Positions 50,494 through 63,168 of a DNA stretch of 64,000 bases are shown here, piece after piece. Within the stretch, counting starts at the first letter, position 1. Each line of letters starts with the position of its first letter. Position numbers and translations under genes: made by a program. This stretch comes from Atrichornis clamosus (Eukaryota; Chordata; Aves; Passeriformes; Menuridae): NCBI GenBank assembly GCA_013400975.1, contig WBMZ01009466.1, positions 1 to 64,000 of the forward strand, read 5' to 3'. The notes under the pieces were generated by a model. That model saw nothing but the letters and a program-made list of their open reading frames with translations, ran no database searches and had not been told where the DNA came from.

Positions 50494-53400
50494 TGCTTGT
50501 TGACAACAGAAATTCCAAATCATATTTTCCAAATTTAGGCTTAGAATTTTATACCATGCAGATTTTGTGTTAATTGACAGCTTGGTTGATTTGATATTTT
50601 ATTTAAGATAGAGGATTACTGTTCCTATAACTTAAATTACTCTGTCTCTCCTATATATTTGGTGTTCTGCTCTCATGCACTTTGATTGTTTGACTTCCAT
50701 GAGCTTCCAATATGTCTGGTGTATTAATAGCTTATTTTGGATCACACATTCCAATTTTTTCACCTTGTTTCTTGGGCTTCCAGCATTTTCAAAATGGCAG
50801 ACATGCTATTGATCAGTTACATTTCTTGTCACTCTTTTAAAATGGCAAACTGTTTGCTTCCTATTTTTATATTTGGTTATTTCTATCCCCTGACCTATCC
50901 TTTTTTTGAGAATACAGTTTTTTGTCTTCATCTTTACAAATGTTATCTTAAACCCTGTTCCTGTCAGCGTTCCCTAACTCTTCAGTGTAAAGTTCACTGT
51001 CAGCCCTGTTCGGTTTAATCATCAGCACCTTGGTTCTTTAGAACTAAGTTCAGGTTCTTGCATCCAGAGTGCCCTCAGTTCCTGAAATTTGAATAATCCT
51101 CCTTTTACAACAAGTTCTGAAACTGCATGTCCATTGCTGTTCCTAGACATGTGTGGGTACTAACAACACTTCAGAGATGCTAGCAGAGACTCTGGGTGTC
51201 TTTTCTAGAACTCTCTATTTTGTATCTGAAATTTTTCCTCTTGCCTTTTTCATAAATATATGTGGAGAAAACAATTACAGTACTCTCCTCAGTGCTTCCA
51301 AGCTGGTTCCTTTTAACATCTGTACCTTCTTGTCTTCTGCTTTCTCGGGCTCAGAAACCCAGAAGCCTATTTGCCTGGGAAAACACTTTTCTGTTTCCAG
51401 AAGGGCTTTGTCAGTGTGGAATGTTATCCGACAGCAACACCTGTGTCTTCTTTAGTTTCCTCTTTGCTAGACTTTGATGTTTCTGAGCATTCCTATGAAC
51501 CTCTTCACTAGTCTGTGCCTGAAATCCTATTGCAGTGAAGTCACTACTTACCTGATAATTTTATTCAGTCCTGGGTCTGTGCTCATTCGCTGAAGCTCTC
51601 GTTGCTTTGCAGAAGTACAGAACGTGTTTGTTCTGGGCAGAGAAATTATATTGACAATTAACTGCAGGCTTTGTGCATGATTGTATGATACAGTAACTTT
51701 TCTAAGGGCAGATTTTTTTTATACAAAACACAATCATCTGCATGCTCCACCTCATATGCCAACTCCTCACTCAGCAGGTGATCCATACATGGAAATCTTC
51801 CATGAAAAACTGCTGCAGAATTGGAGCCAGGGGAGAAAAAGTAACGTATTTAAATTTATAGTACAAAGAAGAGTAACATAATGGAATAAATTGCAGAGGA
51901 CTTAGAGTCCAAACAGGTTTTACATTTTTTTCTTTTTGTTTGAAGATTGTTGCTGTCTTTATGCTTTCTTTCTATTTATAAGAAGTATTTGGAACTCACA
52001 ACCTATAATGATGTTTCCTTCTGTTCAAATAGGTGGGATTTAGTAGTAACAGCTCTTTTTAGAGTTTTAAATGCACATTTTTATTTCCATATGCACATCC
52101 TAAATCACAAATGCAGATTGCTTATGTGTCTAAGCAAATTAGGGATTATTACACTCAATAAGACCATCATCTGTGCATACTAGTTCCTGTTCAAGTATCA
52201 TGTCCTTTTGTGCACAAATAACTAGTGGATATCTGCCTCATTGTGTCATTTAACAATGCCTAGTGCCTGCCTCATATGGTGTCATTTCACACCTCCATAA
52301 CTGTAAAAAGCAAAAATTTTCCAATATGCTGTTGGGAAATTATGATAATTTATGCAAAAAAAAAAGAATTTTTTGAATGCCTGCTTTGCTTTGAATTTGT
52401 ATAAAATGGATGTGAAATAAAAAAAATTATCTGTGACATTAGTCTCTCTTTTAAAAACTATACAAACACATGGATGTATGCATAAGGTGCAACAATAAAT
52501 ATTGAATGCAAAATAATTTTTTGTTTTTACTTTTTGAATGTGATTATATTATTTGCTTTATATGTTTCCATTAATATATATATCAAAGTATGTGTTTCAA
52601 TTAATATGCAAACCCGTGGTAATTATAATACCTGGTCACATCTGAGAATATTTCAATGGGTACTTCATTGCCATAGTGTCATTATCTCATAAAAATCCTT
52701 GTTGAAAATATCAGGTAGGTCCTGGTAATATGCAGCATGTTGTCAATTTATATTTGAAGGAGAACAGGAACAATCCTGGGATCTAAATTTGTATATAAAA
52801 ACGTTTATAATCTTATTAATTCAGTCACCTGCATAGTTTTAGATTTCTTTGTTTTGTTTTGGGGTGTTATATTTTGTTTTTCTACTGTCCTTCCAGATCA
52901 ACACTGTCAATGCCAATTGGAAGAATTATTCTGGCAATCATTGTCAGTGGGCAGCCATATGACATTTGTTATATTTCAAAAATATTCAGAAAAGCCTTTT
53001 GCTTTTGGCCAAACACTGATGAGGAATCACGTCTTGCCTTACCACTGGTTCTGTGGCAATCAAACTAAGAATTTTTTGCAAGATTATTTTAACTAATTCA
53101 TAAAACCAAATTATAAAACACTTCCAAGCATCTCTTATGCCAATAAATTTTAGTCCCTTAGATAAAAGATATAGTTTTGAGATAACTGACATTTAAAAAG
53201 ACATTAGAAAGCCCTAAATCCTGTTCAATTTATACTCAGTCATTAGCATCTATGCTAATTAAATGGACATAATGGTGGTATACCCCTTAGTAGACTAGTC
53301 ACTAAAATAATAGTTTCTGTTTGTCTGTTCTTCCAGTATTACTCAATTATAGATAATTTAATTTTTAGAAGGAAGTTCTTGTTTACTAAATCACATGGTT

Positions 53401-56074
53401 ATAGAAACTCTCTGCTCAATAGGACATGGAGAGGTAGAGTATTCACTGTTATGCGTGCAAATATTCACATCGACATGGATGGTCCTCAAAAATAAGTCTG
53501 TGTAATGTAGCATCTATGTAATTTGAGCGTGACTATTCTCAAATGCCATTTTAGGTGTTTTTAGCAAACAAATCCACACCTGCCACATTTGTAGCTTTTT
53601 TTTTTCTTTATTTGATTTTTTTAAAATTTATTTTTCTCTCAAGAAAAAGTGAGTGAAGGAGATTAATAAGGACGCTTTTAGAAAGCAAATATTATATTTT
53701 CATAGTTGAGGAATTTTAAGCAAATATTAATGAATGCTCGTCCTGTATGTAGGATAGACGGGGACACTGCTTGATGCCCGAAGTCCTTTCCAGCATTTGA
53801 CTGATGGAACCGAGCACCATAAGAAACTGTGTTATCCTTCTTGATTAGGTGCTGGAAAATGAGTTCAGACAGTTACAATGTATCCTCATTCTTTTTAGCC
53901 TGTCTCTCTAGAGCTGGAAGGCAGCCTCTTTCATTTTCTAAACAGTTTACTTCCAGTGTCTTTCCCTGGGTCTCTCTTTCAAATTTACTCCGTACTCCAG
54001 CTATTGTCTGGTGATGTCCTTTTCAATATCTATTGCGGTACAAAACATGGCCAGGGTTACTGATTATCCAAAGCTGAATTCAAAATGACCTTACTGATGC
54101 CATTTCAAATTTCAGCAAATGTCAACAAACATTAGCTTTTAACAACTGCAGTTAGAAACTCATCAAGCTGATGTAGAATACAAACTACAAATGGAGTTGC
54201 ATATAAACCAGTGATAAACCCATTGATTTCACAGTTGAACTGACTTAGATATTTGTACGTGTCAATATTTTTAAGAGCAAATTGCTGAAAATTTTTGAAT
54301 TAATCCCTTCTGCCAGTATACTCTGTGCTTGGTTTTATGATGGCTTCTGACACAGATATAAAAGTTACATTTGCAAAAGAACTTGTAGGCTATAATTGGT
54401 CATCTCTGTTTTCTGCTTCTTTTCCTGTCAGCATTACCCTGCACGTACCAGCAGTTAAAGTTGCCTGGAACTATTTGCAAGAGAATATGAAAGAAATCCT
54501 TGATATGTCTGATGATCAGCCCTTAGTGTTAGCAACACCATTTTTGCAACCTTTCGTTTGCTTCATTCACCTGCAAAATCTGAAGGTTACAAAGCAGCAT
54601 GGAAAGATTAAAACTTTCCAACTGGGATTTATTTACGTGACTTTTTAGAAGGTAAACTTTCCACAAACCTTACTATTTAATGAAGAAATCTGTGAATGAG
54701 GCTTCTGACCATGGGCATGTCTACTGAAACACAGTATCTTAATTATCCCAAGGATCATTTGTAACACAAAGAGATAGTGAGGCTTCAGCGGGAATGGGAA
54801 TGAAACTGACAATTGGGGTGGTGGAGAGAGAAAGAAAAAGAACTAGCTTTTGACACTCCCTGACCCACCCAATTCCCAAATGCTTTTTGGACACAGTTTA
54901 AGATCATCACAAGTGTTCTATATTAATCAACTTTTGCAGAAGTTAGAACAGGGCTCACTTCAAGCAAAATCTCAAAAATTTGAAATAATTAACAGGTAAA
55001 CCTGGCAGCTGGGCAACGTGCTGTTTCGACATAGTTCTGGGGTTGCAGAGCCCTTCATGCAATTCATTGTACAAGACGCTCTGAAACACAAGAGGGAAAG
55101 AAATCAGATGAAAAAAGCAGCAATTGATTGAAGATGTTTAACCTTTTATGCTCATTTTAAATTTTATTTAATAGGAACTGTTTTTTCTAAGACTATTTCT
55201 TAGGTTTTAATAGAAGTCACTTGTATTCCAAAGTGAAGGAAAAGCCCCAGTGAACTGTGTTTCTTTTTAAATGAAATTGTCTTTATCTTGTAGCTACGGT
55301 CTGGTAGACTGTGAATTTAATTTGACAACAGAGGACAGGAGAAGAGTGACTGAGTTTAGTTTTATTCTAAGTTTATTCCAATCTGTTCATTACCGACACT
55401 CAGTGTCTCTCACCAATTCAGGAGAAAACTTGATATAGTGACTTTTCCTTTAGAAAAGGGTCTTCTATAGGAACACAACAATTTGCTGATACTTGTTTCT
55501 CACAAAACTAGCAAAGAAAGGGCTTGCTTTACAATGTATTTAATTAAAAAAAATAGATTTACAAGGAAAAGAATTTTTTTTGCCATCCTGCCACTAGCAG
55601 TGCTTCTATCAAATTAGAGGTTACTAATGATGTTTGTTAGCACCTTCATGAGTGGATATAAACAGAGGTAGAAAAAGATTTTTCCAAGAAATGTTTTAAA
55701 CTATCACCTTCCTGACAAAGTTTCTAAATGTCACCCTCCCTCTTGTGCTTCTTTAGGTTTGTCAGTTATTTATTTTGTTACTTACTCAGTAGGAGTCTGG
55801 GTATACTTAGTGATGTTTGGGTACATTCCCCTCCCTTGTCCTTTAGTCCATTGACCTACTGTTTTGGGCAGAGCTTATACAATAAGTGCAAGCTTGAAAG
55901 TGTCCCCATGAATTGCCTGGTCTGCAGGGAAGAGACTATACTAATTCTGTTATAATTACTGAAATTTCTTGCTAGAGAATAAGAGACTTGATCTATTTAA
56001 AGGAAAACTGTATCTACAAAGCCTCCACAAGGAAAGGAGTAGAATTTTTCCTCCCCTAAAGGAAGTTTCTAAAG

Positions 56075-56128
56075 GCAAAAACAAAAACCCCAAAACCCAA
56101 ACCCCAAAAAATAAACCCAAACAAAAGT
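56075..56128. repeat. C/A-rich low-complexity tract with minus-strand G-quadruplex potential
   Basis: Four C-runs of 3-4 bases lie at 56088-56091, 56096-56098, 56102-56105 and 56116-56118, separated by A-rich spacers of 4, 3 and 10 bases. The minus strand therefore carries four closely spaced G-runs. Function is unknown. Confidence 0.8.
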
Positions 56129-56694
56129 TTTTGGCATTGATTGTGGCTGTCCTTTCAAATTCACTTTAGGCCAGGTGGAAAAGCATATGGTATAGCAGTG
56201 GAGAGTGGATGGAGGTCTGACCATGCCTGCCTGCTGGAGCAGATGCTTTGAAGAACTGCTTGTGGACAACTCAAATTACACAGGAATGTGTTGAACTCTC
56301 ACTATGTCTCAGCTCTTGAAATGAAAAAACTATCTCCCACAGCCTTCTCTGCACCAAGCATAGCCCTTTTACCTGCCCCTGCAGCCTTCTTCTGAGTATT
56401 GTTATTTCAAATGTTGTCAATTCCTGTGTTATTTAATTGTCTGTTTGGTCATCTGTTGGAAAATACTCCCTGAAAGTATGTGGGATATTTTCAAGATAAG
56501 CCAAGAATTTTTATTGTTTTTGAATTTTAAACCTTCTGTATGATGACAAGGGAGGAGTGATGGGAATCTGTAACTTAAAACAGCTGATACAAGTTATTTT
56601 AAATAAAAATAAATTAAACAAGATTCTCATATATTGTTATAAACTTGAAACCCATTTTCTCAGAGGGAAAAAACAGGAATATGTCCATGAAAGA

Positions 56695-56853
56695 GAGCTT
56701 GTGGACTCCCCATCCCTAAAGTTGTTTAAGGCCAGACTGGATGGGGCCCTGAGTAACCTGATCTAGTGGGTGGCATCCTTGCCTGTGACAGAGGGGGGTG
56801 GAAACAGATTACCTTTTAGGTCCTTCCAGCCCTAACCAATCTATGATTCTATG
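56695..56853 (+). mobile_element. CR1 LINE 3' end, 5'-truncated (first of a tandem pair)
   Basis: CR1 3' UTR landmarks: GACTCCCCATCCCTAAAG, GGCCAGACTGGATGGGGCCC, TGAGTAACCTGATCTAGTGG, then TTTTAGGTCCTTCCAGCCC and the tail ATCTATGATTCTATG. Diverged and 5'-truncated. Confidence 0.88.
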
Positions 56854-56924
56854 CTAAACCAGAAAGCTGAAATACTTCATTTTTATTTGAAAAAAAAAAT
56901 CTCAATTTTGCAGGGCTGTGGAAT

Positions 56925-57137
56925 TTAGAGTTAGGAAGTAATTCTTTATTATCAGATACTGGCACAGGTTGCTCAGACAAGTTGTGGATGCCTCATTCCT
57001 GGAAATGTTCATGGCCAGGTTATACAGGGCTTTGAGTAACTGGGTCTAATGGAAGGTGTCCCTGCCCATGGCAGGGGTTTTGGAACTAGATGGTCTTTAC
57101 GATCCCTTCCAAACCCGGCCATTCTAAGATTCCATGA
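56925..57137 (+). mobile_element. CR1 LINE 3' end, 5'-truncated (second of a tandem pair)
   Basis: Starts about 70 bp after the preceding CR1 tail in the same orientation. Landmarks: ACTGGCACAGGTTGCTCAGA, GTTGTGGATGCCTCATTCCT, GGCCAGGTTATACAGGGC, TGTCCCTGCCCATGGCAGGG, GGAACTAGATGGTC, CCCTTCCAAACC and a decayed tail CATTCTAAGATTCCATG. It retains more 3' UTR than its neighbour. Confidence 0.9.
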
Positions 57138-60100
57138 ATACAGGCTACTTAAGAATTTCAAATAAATAGGAAAATAGTAATTGGTGTGTTTTAATGGCTG
57201 GAAAACAGAGGGATAACTGAAAAATAAGTAACTCTGAAACAGCATCTGCAGTTGCTATCAGTCTAAGCTTGTGACAGTTCCTGCTTCTAGTGTGAACTCT
57301 TCTTTTGCCAAGTAAATGACAAGTAATAAACACTGACCAACTGAGTATGGAAATCCTAAAGCACATTTTGTATTTCTCTTGGCTTTACCTGATAATAAAT
57401 TGATGCTTCTAAAATTCCAATTTCACTCATTTGTCTCAGAATTCCTATTTTCAGTGTGAAATTATATTTCATGTGAATATGACAGCTGCTTGTTTGCCAT
57501 GATCATATAAACTGAAAAACAGCTGGTTTGGTTTATGATTAATTATTGAGATAGATTAAATCTTACTGTTTGTTTTTAAACTTTCACTACCTTTTAAACT
57601 TTACTACCTCACTTTCACTTCCTATCTACTGGAAGGAGAAAATTTACCAGCAGGTGTCATAGAGTTGAAGTAATAATGATAGTGCCTCATATAAATAAGT
57701 AAATACGAGCACAAAAGGCTTTTGTACAATTGAACTGTAAAAGAGGATGTGGTACAGTGAAATACTATCATACATAAATGGCTCTTGAATAAATGTGGAG
57801 GTGTGGGTTGTAATTGTTAAGTTATACGGCCTTTCCAAATAACAGTGAGGCCGTGACATGATTTTCTTATCGGTGTTTATTCACCGTTGGTAAGTAAAAG
57901 GTAGGAGCTGGTATGAGGTAAGCAGGATCTGCTTTTGAGCACCGTGGAACACTATAACACTTATAGATGCTGCTTTTAATAAAAGACCAGGAGCCATGTC
58001 TAGAGCTGTTAATTCAGAGGTGGTGATGCTCCACAAGTGTGGTCCTAGCAGTATTCATGGGAAGGGTGGGAGCATGCCAAAATGATGAAAGAATGAAGAT
58101 CAGGTTCAGAGTTTTCTTAGTGCATATAGATTAAATGACCAGAGAGGAATACTGAGCCCACAAAGTTAAAACACAGTTTGCAAATGTGAGTCATTGTGAA
58201 TGCAGTTATGCTGTCTTTTTTTATTTGTTAATCCTCATTTCTTACATTTGTTTTCAAATAGAGAAAATTAAGCATATTAATGATGATGCAATTTGGGTTA
58301 GCACAAAAATAATCATTGTCATTGTGAGGTAAGTGGAACACTGGAACCAAGCAGTTCAGGAGGTGAGACACCTTCCTCACTGGCCGTTTTAAAGATGATC
58401 ATATTCATTGCAAGCAAATGAACATGAGGTTCTTGCTTGCTCTGACACTCCTAAAATTTGGCCAACACAAAATCATGGTGTGATTGTGTTGTGTAACTTC
58501 CTCTACTCGCTTATTCTTTCTTTGCTCATTATAACTTAGTAGGATAGATCCTTTTTTTCTGTATCTTTGTTTTCCTCTTCAGCATGTGCTCTCTGAGGAA
58601 ATTATGCAAAGGCTGCTTTCCTCTCTACTGCCTGGCTGTACACACAGATTTAATATTCAGTTTTCTTTTCACCTTTGTGAAACAGAAGGGTAAAAAGCCA
58701 GTGCAAATCCCTTATGCATTTCACTTGAAGGAGTAGAAATACTGCCTATAAGTTATTTCAAAAAGAAAAAAGGCATGTTGCATGATGCAAATGAAAGGGA
58801 ATAAAGTGGAAAAAGTGTTTAGCAACTGATTTTTTAAAAGTTGCAGTTTAATGAATGCAATAAAGGAATGTGAAAATGTTAAGAACTGTCAAGTTTGGTA
58901 TCTAAGCCTGAGCTGTGTGCAATAAAAAAAAAATCATGCAGTGACATATTTTACTTCCTACGTACGTGGAATTTTCCAATAAGGAATTTTAGTGATACAT
59001 TGTGCCCCCTGCAGTTACAACACTTGGCCAGAGTTTTAAATAATGACTCACCTTTCCCAAATTCTGGAAATATTAAAATATTACAGTATGTATTTAAAAA
59101 GTAGTGGGAGGAGTTATAGATGCATGTATTAATTCCATTTTAATAAGAGAATAAATGCAGTGAGCTCCACAAGTAGAAATCAAGAAATGTGGAAAAATTA
59201 GGCAAACATTTTCCTTAATTCAAGTGTTGTGGTGTAATGCTACAATCTAGGTGTAGATTAATATAATATATAGTTAGATTAATATATAGTCAATTATTTC
59301 TTGTATTTTAGGAAATAATGTCTTGATATCAGCCTAAAATAGGTGCTATTGTGTGAACTACAGCTTTATTAGTTAGCTTTATTCATAACCTTAGGAGGTA
59401 GGCTATCCACTGGCTATATAAAACTTTACAACTAGTAAGAAAACCATTCAGTATAAAATCCATTAGGAAGGAACTACTTTAGTCAGAACATGAAACTATC
59501 CTTCATTCGTGATTTCTACAAGGCTACTGGGCAGAATACTTAACTCAGCTCTCCTCAGGTCAATTTCTTTCTTTAATACTAACCTGCAGCTATGAATGTG
59601 TATTATTAGAGAAATGATGTACATGGAAAATCACCCTGATGTGAAAGCATATTAGAAATCACAAGTGAAGAAGCTTGCTTGGGGCATTTGAATAACAAAG
59701 CAATGCATGACTTAAAGTTGGCAACGCTTCAGCTCCTTTAAGGCTCATAGATTAGGTGGATTTTGGTTCAATTCATAGTATCTAACTAAATAGGTTTCAC
59801 TTTTTATTGCTACTGAGATTTGTCACCAGATAATGAGTTGCAAACATGGATGAGAATTTATAGAATGTCTTACTCAGAATAAGATGAACAGTAGAACTAT
59901 GAAGATCTTATTAATTTGTTGGTAATTTTAGTTGCTATGCTAAGATCAATTTTGTATGAACTGATTTGAATAACTAATCAAAGTTAATATGAATGATTTT
60001 CATGAGGAAATATATTTAAGAAATGTTGAAGTAGTCTAAGTACTGTTTAGAAGTTTAAATGGGTTTTGAAAACTTCTGTAACTCTTGTCATTTACTGGAT

Positions 60101-62155
60101 CCAAAATAACATGAAAACATATCACATTTTAAAAGTGTAATTTTACAAACTACCCCAGTTTTCTTCATCACCTGAAAAAGGGATCTGCTCTTCTTGAAGG
60201 GTGATGGTAGAAAAGATGAAAACAAATTATTTGCCAAAGCATTGTCTGCAAAAAATCAGCTCAGTCATAAAGAGAAAGAAAGTTGGGGAACTACAGATAA
60301 AAAACCCCAAACCAATTTCCAGTCACTTGACAATCTCAAAATGTTGCATTAAAGTGACAATGCTACATGAAAATAGTAACTGAAGACATAAATAAAATGT
60401 ATCAACTTTGTTGGCCAGTGCTTTTATGGTATTTAATAAATGAATTGCATAAAATTATGTATATTCTTGCACAAAAACTAAATTAAAACCCGTCACTTGA
60501 CATTATAGCTTCTCATCCAATGGCTTTGACAGCCTTGGAAAATGCACTGTAAAGTAAGTAACAGACAGAAAACTTTGTAGTAAAATTGAACTTAGAATCT
60601 GAGAGAAGAACATTTTTTACTTCCTTGACAAATGAGTTTCCTGAGACTTATTTAAGAAATTTTGCCAAATAGGGTGAAATGAAGGCATTCATGACAGAGC
60701 TGATAATTATGTAAAACTGCAGCTTTACATAGCACCTTTCCAAAGCAAGGCAATGGAAAACTTTTAATGATTTGCAGGGATACTGTTAAAATTATTAGCT
60801 AAAATAAACCATGCTGTCTTCTAACAGATTTTTCCAAGCTGGGACAAATGAGGTTGATTTTCTGCTCCAGCTTCACCTATGCTCAAGATCTAAGAGCAAA
60901 GGCGCAAAACTTTGCAATGATGCAGTGATACACATCAACTCAAACTGGACATTTTTAAGGAAGGCAAAACTGAAGCATCAGTCCCCACTAACCTACTCCA
61001 ATGGGAAAAGGGAGACATGAGGAGGAGATATGGGATATTGTTCAAGATACCACACAAAATTGTCCTCCAGTTTCTTTATTTGGCACTCTCACATACAATG
61101 CTCTCCTTGTTTCACAGTAAGTCTCTTAGAGGTAAAGGATCTGATACTCAGCTATTCAAATCAATGAGTGTTTTGACTTCTGCATCAGTTGAGAGTTGGG
61201 GTCAAGTTAAAAACTTTTGCAGAAGTCACACAGTGAGCCTCTAAAAGCAGCCAGTGGCTGCTCTCAAAACCAAATCACTGGCTGGGGAGAAAAGATGAGT
61301 TAATATGCACAGTAGAATCCAGCTGAAGACAGACCAACTGGAAAGCAAAAAATATCATGGGCAGAAATGCAGCATATTGGTATTCCTTTAATATTTTAGA
61401 TTATGAAACGGTCTTAATATAATTATGGAAACAAAGTCCCTTTATGAGCTATGGAGGCTGACAGAAGAGATCACAAATTTTAAAATTCTGATTGTGAGTG
61501 AATCATGGACTGGCAGCTGTGACTATAGCTACGCGAATAGTTCATTTTCAGGCAAATTCTAGGCAATTTCCAGTTTCCTATGTCCCACATATCTGATAGT
61601 AGTAAAAAAGAAATGAAAACTCCTTTTTTTCTTGACTTATGAAATGAAATAGCTACCGAAATTGCTGTACTTTTCGGGAAATAGCTAAAATTGCAGTTGT
61701 TTTTGAAAAACATAACCTTGGACATGGAAAAATTAAAAAGGGGAACAGTTAAACCACTTTCCAGGTCTATTTGACTGTTGATGGGAATAAACTCATTCAT
61801 TACTGTGAAGGAAAAGAGAGACAGAAATGTTTTTTTCTGTTTAAGTTTTATATTTCTGGAACAAACCTCTAAACCAAACCATTTTTGAAAGCCATGGAGA
61901 GAAACAAAGCCACTGGCTTTAATATTTTTGGGAATATTGTATGTCACATAGTAGGATAGTTCTGTCTATGTTTTGAGTAGGATTGCGGAGACCATGATTT
62001 AAGAAAAATAAAATTTAGTTAATCTGTCCAAGAGTTACTTTATGTAATCTTTACACCTGTGTGCTTGTGAAATTTGGAAGGATAAACATACACATTAAAT
62101 GTTAGGTTAATTGTTTAGGCATTTTTAAATGCTGAAAATTTGCTTCTGATCTTCA
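57138..62155. other. AT-rich non-coding stretch
   Basis: No recognisable gene. A partial tandem duplication of TAGATTAATATA-type sequence is at 59254-59290. The minus strand at 61480-61947 is open for 155 codons, the longest frame outside a repeat in this window, but it has no recognised domain. Confidence 0.55.
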
Positions 62156-62160
62156 GAAAG
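62156..62160. repeat. Target-site duplication, left copy
   Basis: GAAAG directly precedes the LTR starting at 62161 and is repeated exactly at 63164-63168. Confidence 0.9.
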
Positions 62161-63163
62161 TGTATTGGGTTTGCACGGCCTGGTTTTTGGTAGCAGGGGT
62201 GCTACAGGGCTTCTGTGAGAAGGTGCCAGAAGCTTCCTCAGTCCAGCAGAGACAATCCCTGGTGGCTTTAAAGATGGCCAAAGCTGGGCCAATTAGCAAT
62301 TGTGGCAATTACTGATGGTGGTAATGTCTCTGTGATAACATATTTAAGAAGAATGAAAAACAAAATGTTGCTGTGCAGTTGTAATTGCAGCTGGAAAAGA
62401 GCGGAGTGAGAACATGTGAGAAGAAAAACCCTGCAGACACCAAGGTCAGTGAAGAAGGAGGGAGAGGTGGTGCTGCAGGCACTGGAGCTGCCTCTGCAGC
62501 CCGTGGTGAAGGCCATGGTGAAGAAGCTGTGGTCCACAGGGATGCAGAGATCCCCTGCAGCCTGTGGAGGAGCTCACGCCAGAGCAGATGGATGCCTGAG
62601 AGGAGGCTGTGACCCTGTGGGAAGCCCATGGAGAGAGGAGTTCCTTCTGGCGCAGCCTGTTCATGAAGTACTGCACCTGTGCAGGTGTGACCCACACTAC
62701 AGCAGTCTGCGGAGGAATGTTGCCAGTGGGATGGACTCACATTGGAGAAGTTCATGGAGAACTGTCTCCTGTGGTGAGGGACCCCACGGTGCAGCAGGGG
62801 AAATGACTCCTCTCCCTGAGCAGTGGCAGAAACCACAGGTGATGAACTGACCATAACCCTTCTTCCCTGTCTCCCTGCACCGCTGGGGAAGGAGGTAGAG
62901 CTGAAGAAGGAGGGAGGGGTGGGGGGCAGGTGTTTTGAAGGTTTTGTTTTAATTCTCATTATCCTGCTCTGATTTTGTTAGTAATAAATTCAATTAATAT
63001 CTCTGAGCTGAGACTGTTTTCCCATGATGGTATGTGATGAGTGATCTCTCCCAGTCCTTATCTCAATGCATGAATCCTTCATTACATTTTCTCTCCCCTT
63101 ATCTGGCTGAGAGTGAGTGGCTTTAGTGAGTACCTGGCATTCAGCCAGAGTCAACCCACTACA
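62161..63163 (+). mobile_element. Solo LTR, avian ERVL-type endogenous retrovirus (same family as the copy at 46.8 kb)
   Basis: The 1003-bp element runs from TGTATTGGGTTTGCACGG to GTCAACCCACTACA and is flanked on both sides by GAAAG, a perfect 5-bp target duplication. TATA-like TATTTAAG is at 62341-62348, poly(A) signal AATAAA at 62983-62988, and the middle carries the same imperfect tandem GTGGAGGAG / CTGTGACCCTGTGGGA region as the other copy. The two copies differ by many substitutions and indels, and each has its own flanking duplication, so they are separate insertions. No retroviral coding sequence adjoins. A 216-codon open frame on the minus strand (62309-62959) and others inside the element come from its GC-rich repeat structure. 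Confidence 0.95.
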
Positions 63164-63168
63164 GAAAG
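63164..63168. repeat. Target-site duplication, right copy
   Basis: GAAAG directly after the LTR end, identical to the left copy. Confidence 0.9.

Larger units (their letters stand above)
47757..56694. other. AT-rich non-coding stretch
   Basis: No recognisable exon. Contains an AAGGT triplet repeat at 48224-48238, a (TG)n tract at 50479-50493, a T/C-rich block at 50700-51600 that may be an old antisense LINE segment, a 107-codon open frame at 54325-54648, and a C/A-rich tract at 56075-56128 with quadruplex potential on the minus strand. Confidence 0.55.

Noticed and set aside
62309..62959. 216-codon minus-strand open frame
   Set aside because: It lies wholly inside the LTR, antisense to its transcription, and overlaps other long frames. 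The imperfect GC-rich tandem units lack stops in several frames, and the equivalent frames at 46932-47487 are broken differently.
46790..63163. A complete provirus bounded by the two related LTRs
   Set aside because: The LTRs differ substantially, each has its own target duplication, the interval is about 14.4 kb of ordinary AT-rich DNA, and no gag, pol or env frame is visible between them.
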